From Inonotus obliquus (Eukaryota; Basidiomycota; Agaricomycetes; Hymenochaetales; Hymenochaetaceae): DNA of 64,000 nt. The DNA lies in NCBI GenBank assembly GCA_032164295.1, contig JAJHTX010000006.1:992001-1056000 (forward strand). The letters are read 5' to 3'. Shown in pieces: positions 1-13,100 of this stretch. Numbering within the stretch: position 1 is the first letter of the stretch; each line of letters begins with the position of its first letter. The translations under genes were made by a program, and so were the position numbers. Below the pieces are notes generated by a model that saw nothing but the letters and a program-made list of their open reading frames with translations, was not told the origin of the DNA and searched no databases.

Positions 1-3000
1 GCCTCTCGCGCTCGCGACTCTTCTTGCTTTAGCCTTTCCTCCTCTTCAGCTTTTGCAATCGCAACGAGGTCGGTGCTCGATGGTCCCCGACTCGCCTCTG
101 GTGCACTAGAATCGTCAATGTCGAACTTATCATCTTCCTCTTCTCCATCGTCGGAAACTTCATCTTCCTCCTCATCATCATCGAGTTCATCTTCTGGTTT
201 CTCTGCAATACCAGGCTTCGCGATTGCCTTCGCGGAATGTTCAGCCTTTACGCCGTGCTTCGTCGATTTTCGCTTCGCCGGTCCCTCCTCGACGACAACG
301 AACGACTTTTGCCGCTCACGTTCGTTCCATTTGAGAGTCCGTGAGATCGCATGGAACCAATCCGTTGATTGCTTGTCCGCGCACACGGTTGGGAACGGAT
401 ATTTGGATGCTGTAACTTTGATATGGTCACCCTCTAAGGAAAGAGGTGACGATAAGCACTTTAGTCAAGATAAACGTATGAATTTGCACAAACGTTTCAA
501 TTCTATGCGCCCACGTCCATCGAACGACGCCCATGCCGTGCTGCGTGAGTTGAACGGCACGCATATACGCAGTTCCATACTATCAGGCAGGAGCATCGGA
601 CGGAAGGATAATGTGTGCGGGCAGATTGGAGTAATCAGTAGTGCTGGGATCTCAGGGTGCACGAGAGACCCTCCGGCCGAGAGCTGAGCAATAACATGTC
701 AGTGCCTGCCGAGCGCGAGATAACAAATTCACGAACAGAGTACGCTGTTGAACCAGTTGGGGTCGCGACAGTCAAGCCATCCGCTTGGACAGTTGTCATG
801 TGGTGCTCGTCCCCTTGTAAATATTAAAGTTAGATTGGACAGAGATAGCGGTAGGGGTAGCATTACTCACCAAAAAGTTCGAGTAGTGACACATACGGGC
901 TAGGTCCACGATCAACGACAAGATCGTTCAGTATCTCGAAACTCTCCACTGGACGAGTAGTGAAACACATAATCTCCTTGTCTTTCGAAGACTTCTTGCC
1001 CTCCTTTGAGGGTGCGGCCTCACTCCAACCGCCTTCAAGAGCTTCCCATCCGCCTTTTTCTATGTTGCGCATCAAAATTTCGCCCGTGTTGGCCTTCTTG
1101 ATAGCACATCGACCTTTGCCTGGTTCCGGTACTATCGCGCGGTAGACGGTGCAAGTAAAGCGCATACGCAAGTTGACACGGATTCCATTGTCGATCACGC
1201 TATCCATAACCGCTCGGTGATCCGCAAAGTCGAAGTTGGTAAGGAATCCGAGAGAACCTAATGCAAATGGAAGCACCGGTGGCACAATGCGTTGGAAAAG
1301 CCATGATGTAAAGAGGACAGTTCCATCTCCACCAAGCTAAATAAACAAAACATTTAGTACCAAGTAGGATAGGGCAGAATTAATACTCACAGTCACGACA
1401 AAGTCGAAAAGGTGGGGGCTGCGGCTGCACATGTCGCTCGTCCAATAGCGCAATTGGCCTTCCTGGTTCATTGAGCTGTCCGAGCCGCTTCCACTGCCGC
1501 TTCCATTAGTCATACCGGCAAGTGGGTTGGTGCTAGACGACCGTCGCCGAGGGAAGGGGACGAATAATTCAGGATGGTCACGCTGGATCCCCGCTGCGTC
1601 GAATCGCTTCGAATATCGCAGCTGGTTGTCAACGTACACAACTAATCCTCGTCCACCATCCCGCGGCTTTTGCATGAGATAGAGGGCCAATTCACGAGTG
1701 AGCTTAATCAGACGATTGTCTCGCGCCTTAGTTATAATAAGAACATTCTGGATGTTGGAGCGGATTCTCGCTCGCCCTGCAAGAGAAATTCAGACATTGC
1801 CCCAATCAGGCGGAACAAAGGGAAAACGATGTCCTCTTTCGGTGATACATCGGAACAGCCAACAGGCATCGCATGCCATTCGGTCGAGTGGCAACGCCCA
1901 AAGGAATAGTGTACAAACAGAAGTTAAGCAATCAAACTTACCCAACTGTTTGCTCATTTCACGGACGCCGACGGCTGTCTCAGCGAGCTGACGTGTAAGA
2001 CTTGCACCATCCTCTTCGTCATCATCGTATTCGCTCTCAGTCGAGCTTCCTGCTGGTGACAACTGAGAATGTGGTAAGGGCACTACGGGGCGCGACGCTG
2101 GAACGTAGGGTCCGTGGGAGTGTTTTGCCTGAGTGACGGGTAGACTTGGTTGACTTATACTAGCACCGATAGCCATCGGCTTCGCTATCTGGGCCGATGT
2201 AGGGGAAGAAATTCCAGGCATGCTATGGTGTTTGCCTTTAAGCCAATCGGCGAGAGATGCACCCTTGTCAAGGAAGGAGTGGACGAAGCACGGTGATTTG
2301 AGAGGAAGCGACGCCTGCTTGTGATGGGAATGACCCGATTGCCGCAATAAGTCAACAGCCGGAAAAGTAGCAAAGTCCCTCTGAGTGACAGTGGTCGACC
2401 CAGTGGACGTCGATGGAGTGTCTGGTGTACCGGTTGTACTGGAGTTGGAGGAGGTCGTGAGCGTGCCGGTGCTAGCTACGGCAAGATTACTATTTATGCC
2501 ATGATTTTCCTGCATATGAGAACGTGCTTCTAGCCTTGCTGACGTTGCCGTTGCCGATAGTATTCGTTGTTGTGTATCAGTATTAGAAATTCGTGAGGAT
2601 GAACCTTGCTGGTGGGGGCCGGAGTGCAGGGAACGAGTGGGAGTCGACGCAGTCAACGGTTGCTTGTCCATGGTCATGTCATCTCCATTACTTAGTTTAC
2701 TTCCTTCACTGACCTCGCCTCGTCGCGCGACTGGTGACCCTGTCTCGAGTTCCACATTATCCGTCCACGCCCGCTTGCTTTCCTCGTCCAGCAGCAAGCT
2801 ACTCGGGCGGCTACCACGTCTGGAGGAGGATTGCTTCCCGTTCGCATCGGGTGTGTCAGCAGCATTACCAGTACTAGTGATCGTCCCGGCTGAGCCTGAT
2901 ATCTGTTGAGAACGGGCCAATGAGGAAGGAAACATCGGCGTCGTGGGTGGGGTTGTGAAAACGTCGTTGTCGTTGTCTTCTACTGTGAGATGCATATGGG

Positions 3001-3040
3001 AAGCGGAAGGTGAAGGTACTGTGCGGAGAACACCAAGCAT
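1..3040 (-). CDS. NAD(+) kinase (ATP-NAD kinase), 3' end cut by window edge
   Basis: Phosphorylates NAD(H) to NADP(H) using ATP. Spliced exons on the minus strand: 3040-1942, 1776-1391, 1336-871, 813-737, 683-494 and 433 to beyond base 1; all junctions keep frame. The first roughly 360 residues are low-complexity and Ser/Thr-rich. The catalytic domain then starts near residue 350 and holds the diagnostic GGDG motif (LGGDGTVLF), the LND variant of the NE/D motif, and [16 protein letters not shown] followed by [20 protein letters not shown], all hallmarks of the family. The C-terminus becomes an acidic D/E-rich tail and then a charged helix that leaves the window, so the stop codon is not seen. 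The long N-terminal extension resembles Utr1/Yef1-type fungal enzymes more than mitochondrial Pos5, so a cytosolic form is inferred. The ATG at 3040 follows an AG-rich stretch, and an upstream non-coding exon is possible. Confidence 0.9.
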
Positions 3041-5395
3041 ACCCGTCTGGAGATAATATTACGGGGCCGGCCACACAAGTCGAGAGTAGGTGGAGGTGAG
3101 CTGGTTTGTACGTTACAATGTATCGCTGGCAATACTAGTACCTCTCAGTTGTGTACCTTTTAACTGCCGCTTGCTCAATCTCCTGGACGACGCTAGCCGA
3201 TGTAGACCATCACTATTTGACCGTTTATCCTCCGCAGGTCACCAATCGCCGTCGTCCGTCAATATCTCTGACCATCACCAACTTCTTCTGACTGACCTGT
3301 CTTCTCTCCTACTTATTCCGGCGCACCCAATCACTGGGCGGCAGACGGCAGGCGTTGTCGCCAAGGCTACTACACGAAATTAAACGAGCGTGCCTGCTGG
3401 GATCCATCATAGAAATTTTAGAACCCAGCTTGGTGACTCTGAGAAATGCGCCCGCTATCTGATGGCTCTTTGATCCAAACAACTTGTGGAAGACTGTTCT
3501 AATCACTCTGTCGTCCAAACACGCATCTTTGTTGCCTATCAATCTATCAAGCCACCCGCTCGTAACTTTGAGTGCGACGGATGTGGCCAGATATCAAGAT
3601 GACCTTGGAAGTTACTATCTTTGAAACCGGTATCGAGAAGCGGCTCTATAAACGTAAGATCTAGCTAGTGTGTTATTCACGGCTAACGGCTAATCGAATG
3701 CTACAGAGCAATGATACACCCCCAGCAGCCCTCAATAGTCGAAGTCCCCGGGCCCCTTCTTCAGCGAATAACCTCCTTGAGTCCTATCTTTCAAAATTAT
3801 TGGTTGAATTCTCTCCTTGGAGATTAATGCGGGAAGTTCACCAGACGATCACTAGTACTCTCGGAGCCTGGAAAAGTGCGACGAGATTGTCGCGTAGTCT
3901 CCGTCTCTCAGAAACGGTGAACGGTAGCACACGAAGCCCTCGGACTCTAAGTCCAAGACCGTCTTGGTGAAACAAAAGCTTCCGTTTGGAAATTTACCGT
4001 GCCTGTAAAAGATGTTGACTTGACAAACGTTGGTCAAATCAGGCTCAAATACAAAAGGGAGGTGTTACGCTCGTTACGAAAGATTTCCAGTTCTGCTCAC
4101 TCTTCGTTCTTGTCGCTCTTGGAACTAGCGAAGTTCGGCGGGTCCAACTCCGTATGTCATGCAGATGACTCTCACACTTGGGAATTGGGATATCATGAAT
4201 GACAAATCCTTGCCGACCAGAATGATCTACCCAATGGAAGTTGAAGGGGAACTAAAATTCGGCAATTCCTTTACACGACCAACCATCAGACTACCCACAG
4301 TCGAATTGCCCTTCCAGTGCCCACACTTGGGTTGCTTCCCGCGACAGCTTCCGGAAAACTTGAAGGCTGCTTAGAATATGTACGGCCTGAAGAAATCTTA
4401 TTCTGCTAATCCTAATCTCTCACGTTCCCGATTTACTGAAGTGGCTCGGCTACGAAATGACCGAACCCCACTACGAGTAATGATCAATCAAAGCTTTGCT
4501 ATAAGACCAACTCAGCCGAACCCAACTTGGTCGAACCTATTCTAGGCGAACTACTCTCGTGAAGCTTCAATTGCAATATGATGTCAACTCTCTCTCACCT
4601 CGCCTCATGATGACTTCACCATACAAAGATTGATTGGAGTCTCTCATGACGACGAGCTTACTGTACAGAAGTCTGAGGGGACAACGATGGGGTAGGCCCT
4701 GACATTTGATCCACAATACAATATTATCTATTCTCTCGATGGGCAGCGAGAGAAAGTAGATTGACTAATCTTTTCGATTCCGAGGATAGTGCTAGAGCGA
4801 AAACAATACTAATCCCTTACAACAAGCTGTTTGCACGCAAAGTGGAAAAAAACTACACTTTGCTGTGGAAATTCTTTCGAAAAGCGGTCCAACACGTGAG
4901 ATACTGAGGTGGAATAAGCTGGTGCTTATCTGAAAGAATAGAAGGCAGCGGTTACCCTCCAGAGCTTGGATACTTGATAACCTTGTTGTTGATAACTTTC
5001 GTCCAAATAAAGTGTTAAGTCGGAAGCCTACGGAGTCAACCCTGATGCCATCAAACCACCTGTATTTGTCAGCAGCACTGAGAATACTGTTCCTGCTATA
5101 TTTAGCCACTTTGTTTTCGAGCAAGCCAAGTCAGGTTCACAATATAAATGTCTCATGCGCAATATTATGCCCATGTAGGCCTTTCTGTGATACTACTATC
5201 AACGGCCGCTATAGTTTGCAGCTGGTCTGCGTTGGGCAACCCCCATAGTCGCACTTTGCTCGAGGTCTCATCACAAATGAGTTAGGTGGTGAACTATTAG
5301 AAAACTCTCCTTTGACATCGCTCGTTGACTCAACACCACAATTGCTCCTTCCCTTTGAAACTTACATTCCTTACCCAAGAAGTGTTGTCCTCGGC
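3041..5395. other. Intergenic region, 2.4 kb, with a possible decayed coding block
   Basis: This lies between the divergent NAD kinase and GH71 genes. Most of it shows no sustained coding signal. The exception is about 3592-4374 on the plus strand, where protein-like stretches occur in successive frames with stops between them: SVWKFTVPVKDVDLTN near 3990-4035, and LTLGNWDIMNDKSLP followed by YPMEVEGELKFG near 4170-4260. I do not recognise the family. A TATA-like AATATAAATG sits at 5141-5150, about 250 bp ahead of the GH71 start. Confidence 0.5.
3592..4374 (+). pseudogene. Possible remnant of an unidentified protein-coding gene
   Basis: An ATG at 3592 opens a short reading frame (MTLEVTIFETGIEKRLYK) that ends at what may be a splice donor. 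Further coding-like pieces follow in different frames up to a stop at 4374. Pieces around 3970-4060 and 4159-4374 have amino-acid composition unlike random translation, with balanced hydrophobic and charged residues and repeated aromatic-proline motifs. No splice arrangement I tried joins all pieces in frame. A decayed gene is the best reading, but a poorly spliced real gene or chance open frames cannot be excluded. Confidence 0.25.
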
Positions 5396-7155
5396 ATGAA
5401 GCTGCAGCGGTGTTGTACTGTATCTGCACCGATCTGGCTCTTTATCCTATTCCTCCATGCTATCCCTTCTATTGCCTCGTCTAAACCACTCGGAACGCGC
5501 GATTCTGCTGGGAAGAAATACGTGTTCGCACATCATATGGTTGGCAACACATATCCATACACGATTGACGATTGGAAGGCGGATATCGATTTAGCTCATA
5601 AGCATGGTATTGACGCGTTTGCTTTGAACATTGGTCACGATCCATGGCAAGAGGAACAGGTGAGGAGCGCGTACACAGCGGCGGAGCAGTTGGGTTCAGA
5701 GTTTAAGATGTTCATATCGTTTGACATGACGTGAGTCCTTTAAGCTTTCTCTATCCAGCACTTGATCTTGATCTCCAATCTTCAGCGTCCTTCCCTGCGC
5801 AACTCCCGGTGATGCTGAAGCTGTGCGCAGGTATATCACTACGTACTCGAAGCATCCAGCCCAATTCAAGTACAATGACAAGATATTCGCGTCTACGTTT
5901 GCCGGTGAAGGATGCACTTTTGGGCAAGCAAGTTCTGCTGAAGGATGGACATCGCAGTTTTCGAGCCAGTTGACTGGCGAGAATGCGGTGTTCTTTGTAC
6001 CTAGCTTTTTCATCGATCCAGCGACGTTCGGAGACTACGCGGATAGTATAGACGGGATGTTCAACGTAAGTTCGTTGCAATTGGATCGTAAGCCAGTTTG
6101 ATGATTTGGTTAGTGGAACGCGGCATGGCCAATTTCGGTCGATACTACCGTCTTTGATTCCTTTATCAATTCAGTCGGTGCAGTCGCCGGGAAGTTTCTC
6201 AGCTCATCTTTCTCGCCTCTCACAACGCAGATCAGCGAGGCATCTGAAAAATTTACGAGGTCACTTGATTCAGATCATCAGTACATCGACGCGTTGAACA
6301 AGATGGGAAACAAGCTGTATATGTCTTCTGGTATGACTGATTGTATCCTTTCCCGTGATCGTGACTTATACACACTCTAGTTTCTCCTTGGTTCTTCACG
6401 CACTACTCGAAGGAGTCGTACGATAAAAACGTTAGTAATTGTGCTAAGGAAATACTAAGTTGCAACTTACCTTTCGCCACAGTTCATTTATCTTTCCGAT
6501 CAGCTTTATCCATCTCGCTGGGAGTCAATAATCTCTGCTCGAGAGCAAATTACGATGGTAGAGATAGTCACCTGGAATGACTATGGCGAATCCTCCTACA
6601 TTGGTCCCATTAAGGGTGCGCAGCCGGGCAGCGAACAATGGGTCGATGGCTTTAATCACACTGCATTCCTCGATTTGACCAAATATTTCGCCACCGCATA
6701 TAAGGATGGAGAATATCCGCCGACAGAAGAGGATAAGCTTTTCCTCTGGGCTCGGCCGCATACGAAGGATGCGAAGGCACAGTCGGATTCTATCGGGAGG
6801 CCAGATAATTCTGATGTTGTATGTCCCAGGTCTTTCTGTCCATCGCGTTAGATGACTAAAACACCATTTCTCTCTTCTGTAGCTTGAAGATGCTCTCTTT
6901 GCCGTCGTTCTGGCATCCTCTCCTGCGGACATCACTTTATCAACAACTTCAATAAATAAAACAGTGTCCGTAAAGGAGGGGCTTACACAACTTGCTCTCC
7001 CACTCAAGGCCGGCGATACGATAGGCGCGTCATTGAGTCGGAATGGCCACGTCGCCCTACAACTGGAGCCGAGCGACTTCATCTTCGAGGATAGTCCTCA
7101 GACCTTTAACTTCAATGCTTATACCGCCTATGCAGGCGGCACAGAGGCTAATTAG
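5396..7155 (+). CDS. Secreted glycoside hydrolase family 71 alpha-1,3-glucanase (mutanase)
   Basis: Hydrolyses alpha-1,3-glucan of fungal cell walls. Exons 5396-5730, 5786-6065, 6114-6330, 6381-6430, 6483-6818 and 6883-7155 join in frame to give 496 residues. The N-terminus is a signal peptide (charged start, then IWLFILFLHAIPSIAS). The mature part opens with VFAHHMVGNTYPY and the block DWKADIDLAHKHGIDAFALN, the typical start of the GH71 barrel. Later blocks are FFVPSFF, VSPWFFTHY and VEIVTWNDYGESSYIGP, the most diagnostic GH71 signature. The C-terminal 90 or so residues form the beta-rich end domain usual in the family. An in-frame ATG 84 bp upstream (5312) would bury the signal peptide, so 5396 was chosen. 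Role in wall remodelling, cell separation or attack on other fungi is inferred from the family. Confidence 0.92.
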
Positions 7156-10100
7156 CGCTATGAATCTCGTCTGCATTCGTCTTTCTTGTACTGTTTATTA
7201 TCCTGTAGGAATCTTTTTGGCTGATGACCAGGCCCTGGATTATTGTAACTTTATTATACCTTATCCCATAGCACGTCGTGAAGCGTTGCACTTTCTGGTT
7301 ATTATAGCACCTCCTTGATAACTTTGCTGTCTTGATTTCAATCCCCTCTTCTAGAGAGATTTTGAACGCGGTGAAATTCCGTGAATACTAGCCAGCGTAA
7401 ATTTTCCAGTGTCTCTAGTGATAGTTTTGCTCAAGACAACCAGGACTTGCGATTCGCGTGTCCGGTTTCACTGCAAAGTAGGAAAGGGGGTTCTCACTTC
7501 CGTTCTGGGAGTTTACATGCGATTACTGACTGGTGAACGTCCGGCATCCCATCTCACATTCATAGAATAGCAAGAAGGGACGTCTGGACGCGAGGGAATG
7601 CTTTGTTGCGTGACATGCGAAACTACATCAGAATGGCACCTTATGAAAGCTTGGTTAGATACGCACCGTTCAATTGAGCGTACGACAAGCATTTTTTGTT
7701 TCATTCTTTTCCACTGCTGGTTAATCCGGAAACCACTTCAATCATGAGGACGGCTGTCACTGGAAACTTGACGGCGTGAGAGGATGTCACAGTAACTCAA
7801 GACACATTTGCGGACTCGTTATCTCCATCTGATAGTCAATAGTCCTTATCAAAGAAGGATACGGGGCTACCTTGTCGCCAGAATGAACTGGCATGCAAAT
7901 CCCTTGGGAGAAATTAATGAGGTTGGCGCAAATCTTGCAGACGTCGTCAGGAAGTGACAGCGCCAAGGGTACCCCAGGATTTGGTAGTACATTGGGACCA
8001 GTGATACAAATTGCGACACGTTAGATTCATTCATTTTCCGAGGTTCAGCAGTCTTACTTCTCGCTCATGTCACCCACAATTGACGGAAGTGCTGTTTTTG
8101 TACGCCGAGCAGGCCGCCGGACAAAGTAGCCCAAGATCGTAGGTAGTGGGTCGAAGGCTGAAGACCTGTCTCCTAGAACAGCGGACATATTGTAGCTTGA
8201 GTATGCCATCGCCCTGGACAAGAAACAGTGCGAGCGGTGCTAAGGTGAATGAGCGAAGAGAAGAAGGTGAGAGAGTGAGGCACTCACGTTGTTGTGGTCT
8301 ATTGACGTGTTCGTGACCAAAAGTGTGACAGAAGTCACGGAAAGCGACGAGCATGCATCAATTTCTCTTTCCATTTCATCCATTTATTTAGGTAGAAGGG
8401 ACTGACGATTCGAAACACCGTAACTAAAACAATTCCCACTCCCGTCAGGTTGGTAGGGTACAGGTACGGAATATAGAATGGAACTAGTAGGCAAGCCATT
8501 ACAGCTCCGTAAATCCTGAAAGGAGCAACTCTCGTTAGTTGATCCTTTTCTTGCAACTTGGAAGACTAGGCATCTCCGTAATATTACTCTACGGATGTCT
8601 AGGTTCTCGGCCTCATCATCCGCACCGGATGAGAAAAGTTTATCTTTGTCAAGCTCTTTCACGGGGAAAAAGTTGCTTCGCTTCTATTGGGAACCTGAGG
8701 CTCTGGTCATCCTCTCGGGAGCTCTGGTTAATTGAAGAATCATAAGTATTATTTTCTCCGGCTGGATGATAAAACCCAGTACAAGCTACTTACACTAGTG
8801 ATGTTGGACCGAGGCGTGTAACAAAGGAAGGGGTTTGCAGAGAGAGAATATTGGCTATGGAGAAAACAAAGTGTCATCAAATCTTGGGTGGGCAGCTCTT
8901 CCAGGCGTGTTTATCGGATCGATTCTGTTTTTATCAGGCACTTCAATAGAGAAAAAAACTTCGTCTTCTCGCTCTGTAGAGACTGAGCTAACCAATTGTG
9001 ATTGTAAGCAATACACGGTCCGTTCGGCTACCCTTCGCGTCTTCCTTGATCCGCTGACTGCTTGTCTCAGCCACTGACGATGGCATCAGGTATCTGAAAC
9101 GTTCCCGCACCCGGGGGGTTAGGTATTTGCTCTGTAGGCAGCGTTGCCAGCGTCCGAGAGTGGCCAGGACGACCACCGTCGAGTGCATAGAAACCAGTTT
9201 AGGATCGCATTGTCTCTACCACCCTTCCAAAAATTACCGTGCATTATTAAACCTCGGAGCTCACCCTTCAAAAGTTCCGAAGATTGCTGCGAGTCCGAAG
9301 TGATGCTCCAGGGAACGGCGATCACAGAGTCTCCAAGTTTCAGGCTATGATAACCTTTTGACGCTAAAGATTCTATGGTCATTGTTACCAGTGCTATTGG
9401 CATTCGTGTGAGATCGTTTTCCAGCTGACCTCTGCGTCAGATCTGTGCGGCTATCACCTCCGAAGGTTGCTGACTGTACATCGGAAGTCTCTACGTGAAC
9501 CTTACCGTAGTTGAAAGGAGAAGCTTACCACCGCGGGCGCCTGAACTTGCCTTCGGTCTTCCACAGCCGCCAACAGGCTATTCACAGCAAAAGTTTTCCT
9601 CTTGGACAGCCCCTGCGTGCTGTCGAGTACAATAGAGCCAGACAAGTACATATGAAGCACAGGACAAGAGCGCCATCGCCCGCCCGCAGAAAACTCTATG
9701 TGAAACCGGCTGTGAAGGTCCTCCGATTAGGACGAGAAGTCCAAGGGGCAGGAGGCGATCATTAAGGTCACCAGTTACGCCGACGCGACCGGGCCAGCCC
9801 ATAAGTGTTCAGGCAGGCAGCGACAGAGGTGAGAAAGGAATAAAGAGTTGAGAGGAATCGTGGCCGGTGTGTTGCTCTTGTGTGCTGCTATCACGGTGCG
9901 CTTAAGTGGCGGTTGCTTGAGGCTGTTGGGCCCGGATACCTTGTCAGGAAATTACCCGAAAAGGAAGAATTGTATTACGTCACGATTCGACACAGCCGCC
10001 CTTCTGCGTGGCTAAAGGCTTCTTTTTCGTTCGTCCAGTGTAGCGCGAGTCTGCCGAGCTCATCACCCCTTCCTTCCTTCCTCCCGCCATCTTCATCGTC

Positions 10101-10158
10101 GCGCGCTCTGCCGCCGACGTTCCTCCTTACCCGGCGCCCTACCTCATCGCCGCCTCAC
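7156..10158. other. Intergenic region, 3.0 kb, mostly without recognisable genes
   Basis: This holds the GH71 3' flank and the promoter side of the SET9 gene. The only coding-like signal is on the minus strand at about 8335-8662: a hydrophobic stretch (YGAVMACLLVPFYIPYLYP) that could be a transmembrane exon, preceded by an acidic stretch in another frame. I could not connect these into a gene. Shorter open frames on both strands between 9.1 and 9.8 kb look like chance. The CT-rich run 10,030-10,150 just before the SET9 ATG looks like a fungal core promoter and 5' UTR. Confidence 0.5.
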
Positions 10159-13100
10159 ATGGCGCGCAAATCCTCAAAGAAGTCTCCGGCCCCAGACGGC
10201 ATCAACGTCTCTTGGGTACCATGGAGTTACACAAAGCTGATGAACGCGCGAGATCTCTCGCGCGACGACGATTATCTCAGTCATCTCTTCATTGAAAAGA
10301 TGTCTGGGGTCGGTGCACCCCCTCTGCTCGTCCACAGGATGGATCCAAGGCGTAACTTGCCAAAGACAGCCGGCCAGGTGATTTATGGTATTGTCCAGCG
10401 TGTACGTCGTATATTGCTTAACTTTTGCGCGTCCGTGCTCATCAAAAACGCGTCTTTCCTACTTACAGATTGCCCGCTCTAGGCAAAATGCTCCGTTAGC
10501 TATAAAACAAGCCGTTAATTCGTTGTTTGAGTGAGCAGACGTGGCGTTCTCTTTGTGTCATGTCTCACAACAACTTAAATCATTCTCCTCAAGGATTCCC
10601 TCTGTTCTCTACTTTATCAGAGATTTCGACCAGAAGCAGATAAATGCATTTGCTACGTGAGTCCGCTTGTCTCATTGTTTTTCCAACCCCTGTCTTAATT
10701 GCCCACGCCAGTCACGCGTCGCGTTACTTGGAGCTGTACCTTCCGAGCGGTTCCATAGAAATTGCTCAGACGTCTCGCTACTCCCGTATTACAGGCAAGA
10801 ATGAGCTCTGCATCCTTGCTACGCGTTCGATGCCGGCCGGCTTCCTCATCTCCGAACTGAAGGGCTCGATGGCCGAGCTTACTGAAGAAGAAGATAAGGA
10901 ACTGAAGAATCCCAGCAACCTTTATGACGGTGGGCGACGCGACTTCAGTGTCATTCATTCGAAGCAGCTGAAGAAGAATCATTTGTTCCTGGGGCCCGCA
11001 CGTTTCGTGAATGTGAGTGTCCGCCACAACTTATTAAGCGCGAACTCACTGTAGTTGCCATTCCAGCATGATTGCGATAACAATTGCGAGCTTTTTCGCG
11101 ACGGCCGCTATATTACCTTCCGTACAATCAGGCCTATCGCGGTTGGACAAGAAATCACTGCGCACTACGGCGAGGGCTACTGTATGTCATTCATATATAT
11201 CTATTGTGACCTCCTATTGAAATGATGTCTGTCTAAAGTCGGAAAGAATAACCGCCACTGTCTCTGTGAAACGTGCGAACGGCGTGGAAAGGGTGGATTT
11301 GCTCCGCAGTCGGAAGAGAACGGTCGGCTGTCGAACGTCATTGACGACGACTCGGACTCGGACAGTGATTCTGATACATCGTCCGCCATATCAACCATGT
11401 CCGTTGAGAAAGAGAAGGTGAACGTGAACGAACGTAGGACACGGCGGGGCGTGTATCGCATTGTTCAGGACGAAGGTGATGAGAGCGGAGAGGAAGATGA
11501 CGAAGAGTCTGTGAACGATCTCCTTCGACCTCAAGAAGGATCCTTGGATTCCTCGAGTAATGCTCCCCCATCCGAAGTCAGCTCGATACGTTATCCCACC
11601 ATAAGTGTATCGCCGACAAGGAGAAGTGGACGGCTTTCAAAGGAGCCACCAATATCAGACAGCGCTTCTACAGAAAAGGCGCCTTTTAAATCAGTGATCA
11701 CAACGCGCAGCCAGAAGGCTAGGGAAGCTTCGACAGCAAGCAGTGTCTCCAAGGATCGTTCTTCATCAATATTTTCCGAAAAATCCGGAACACCGACGTT
11801 GCGTCATCTTCGCTCACGTGGCTCTGCTGTTACGGAAGTTCCCGTGCCGACCGCGTCATCACCAAAGCCTCGTGGGAGACCGCGCAAGGATGGGTCTGCT
11901 ACCAAGGAGGGAACTCCAGTAGAAAGTGGCTCTTCCACTCGTAGTTCAGCCATTAAAGGAATCAGTCTGAGCAATGGCAGCGTACCTTCACAAAGGGAAG
12001 CACCTCGACAGAAGAGAACGCCCGCAGTGCCTTCTTGCATTATCTGTTCGAATCCCTTGTCCGCCGAAGAAATAGAAGAAGCTGCTGCAGCGTTGGGAAA
12101 TGTCTCGTTGAGGAGCAGGAGCAAAGGGAAGGGCAAAGCAGTGCACATAGAGAAAGAATGCCATAGGTGAATATACTCTCGTTCCGTTCTGCACTGCACT
12201 GTAGACGCGACTGACCAACTATTGTCGTCAATTCAGGTGTTCGCGTCATTTTGCAATCTGGGGTGCACCGTGGCCGCAACGCATTCCCCTGCCGGGATCT
12301 CAAGACTCCGAAACCCGTGAAAACACGCCCTCCGATGTTACGCTCAGCTCCGCTCATTTCTATGAGATCGAGCGGAAGCTCATTTTTGCCCGCCTGGCGC
12401 AGTTGAAGAGAATTAGAGAACTAGAGTTGGAGCGTGAGGAGGCGAGGGCTTCTGTGGCCGAACCTGCAAGGACGACAGGGTCGCGCTCACTCAAGCGGAA
12501 AAGAGCCGAAAATGACTCAGAGACAGCGAACATCGTCAAGCGAAAGGGATCTATTCAGACTGTCACCGTTCGAAGTGCGAAAGTCAAAGAGGAGAATGCA
12601 GATGAGATCTCCTTAGATGAAGCAGGCAAAGGAGGGTCCGGAGAAACATGCTCGGCCAACAAACGCAAACGAGTTCATCCTAGTGCAGAGAATGAAGTCG
12701 AATCTGCACATGGAAATCCACCGATCGACGATGATGGAGACGACCGTCGGGACAAAACGTTTTGGCCTGCTTTGCCTGCACTTCCTCCCCCAGGCGAAGG
12801 GATTAAGCGAACGGGTCTACTGAACATCCGTCCCAATCCTAATCTTATTTCTCGGTGGCGGGTTAATCATGTGGCCTATTCAACCAGCAGTACTCCCATG
12901 CTCGTCGACGACGATAGCGATGGAGCAACTTCCGATGAGCATCCTGCTACTCCCGAGAACAACGGTGGTGGAACACCCGAAGTGGTTGAAGACGAAGAGC
13001 GTGTCCCAGATATGTGCGATGAGGAGGGCGACAATACTGATGGGAAGCCAAGGACGGCATCGACTCTTACCGGCCTCGGGCTTATCGCAAAACCAAACCC

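Noticed and set aside
73..687. Plus-strand frame with a long Ser run
   Set aside because: Reverse complement of the acidic tail and catalytic exons of the NAD kinase; GAT/GAG repeats read backwards give Ser codons.
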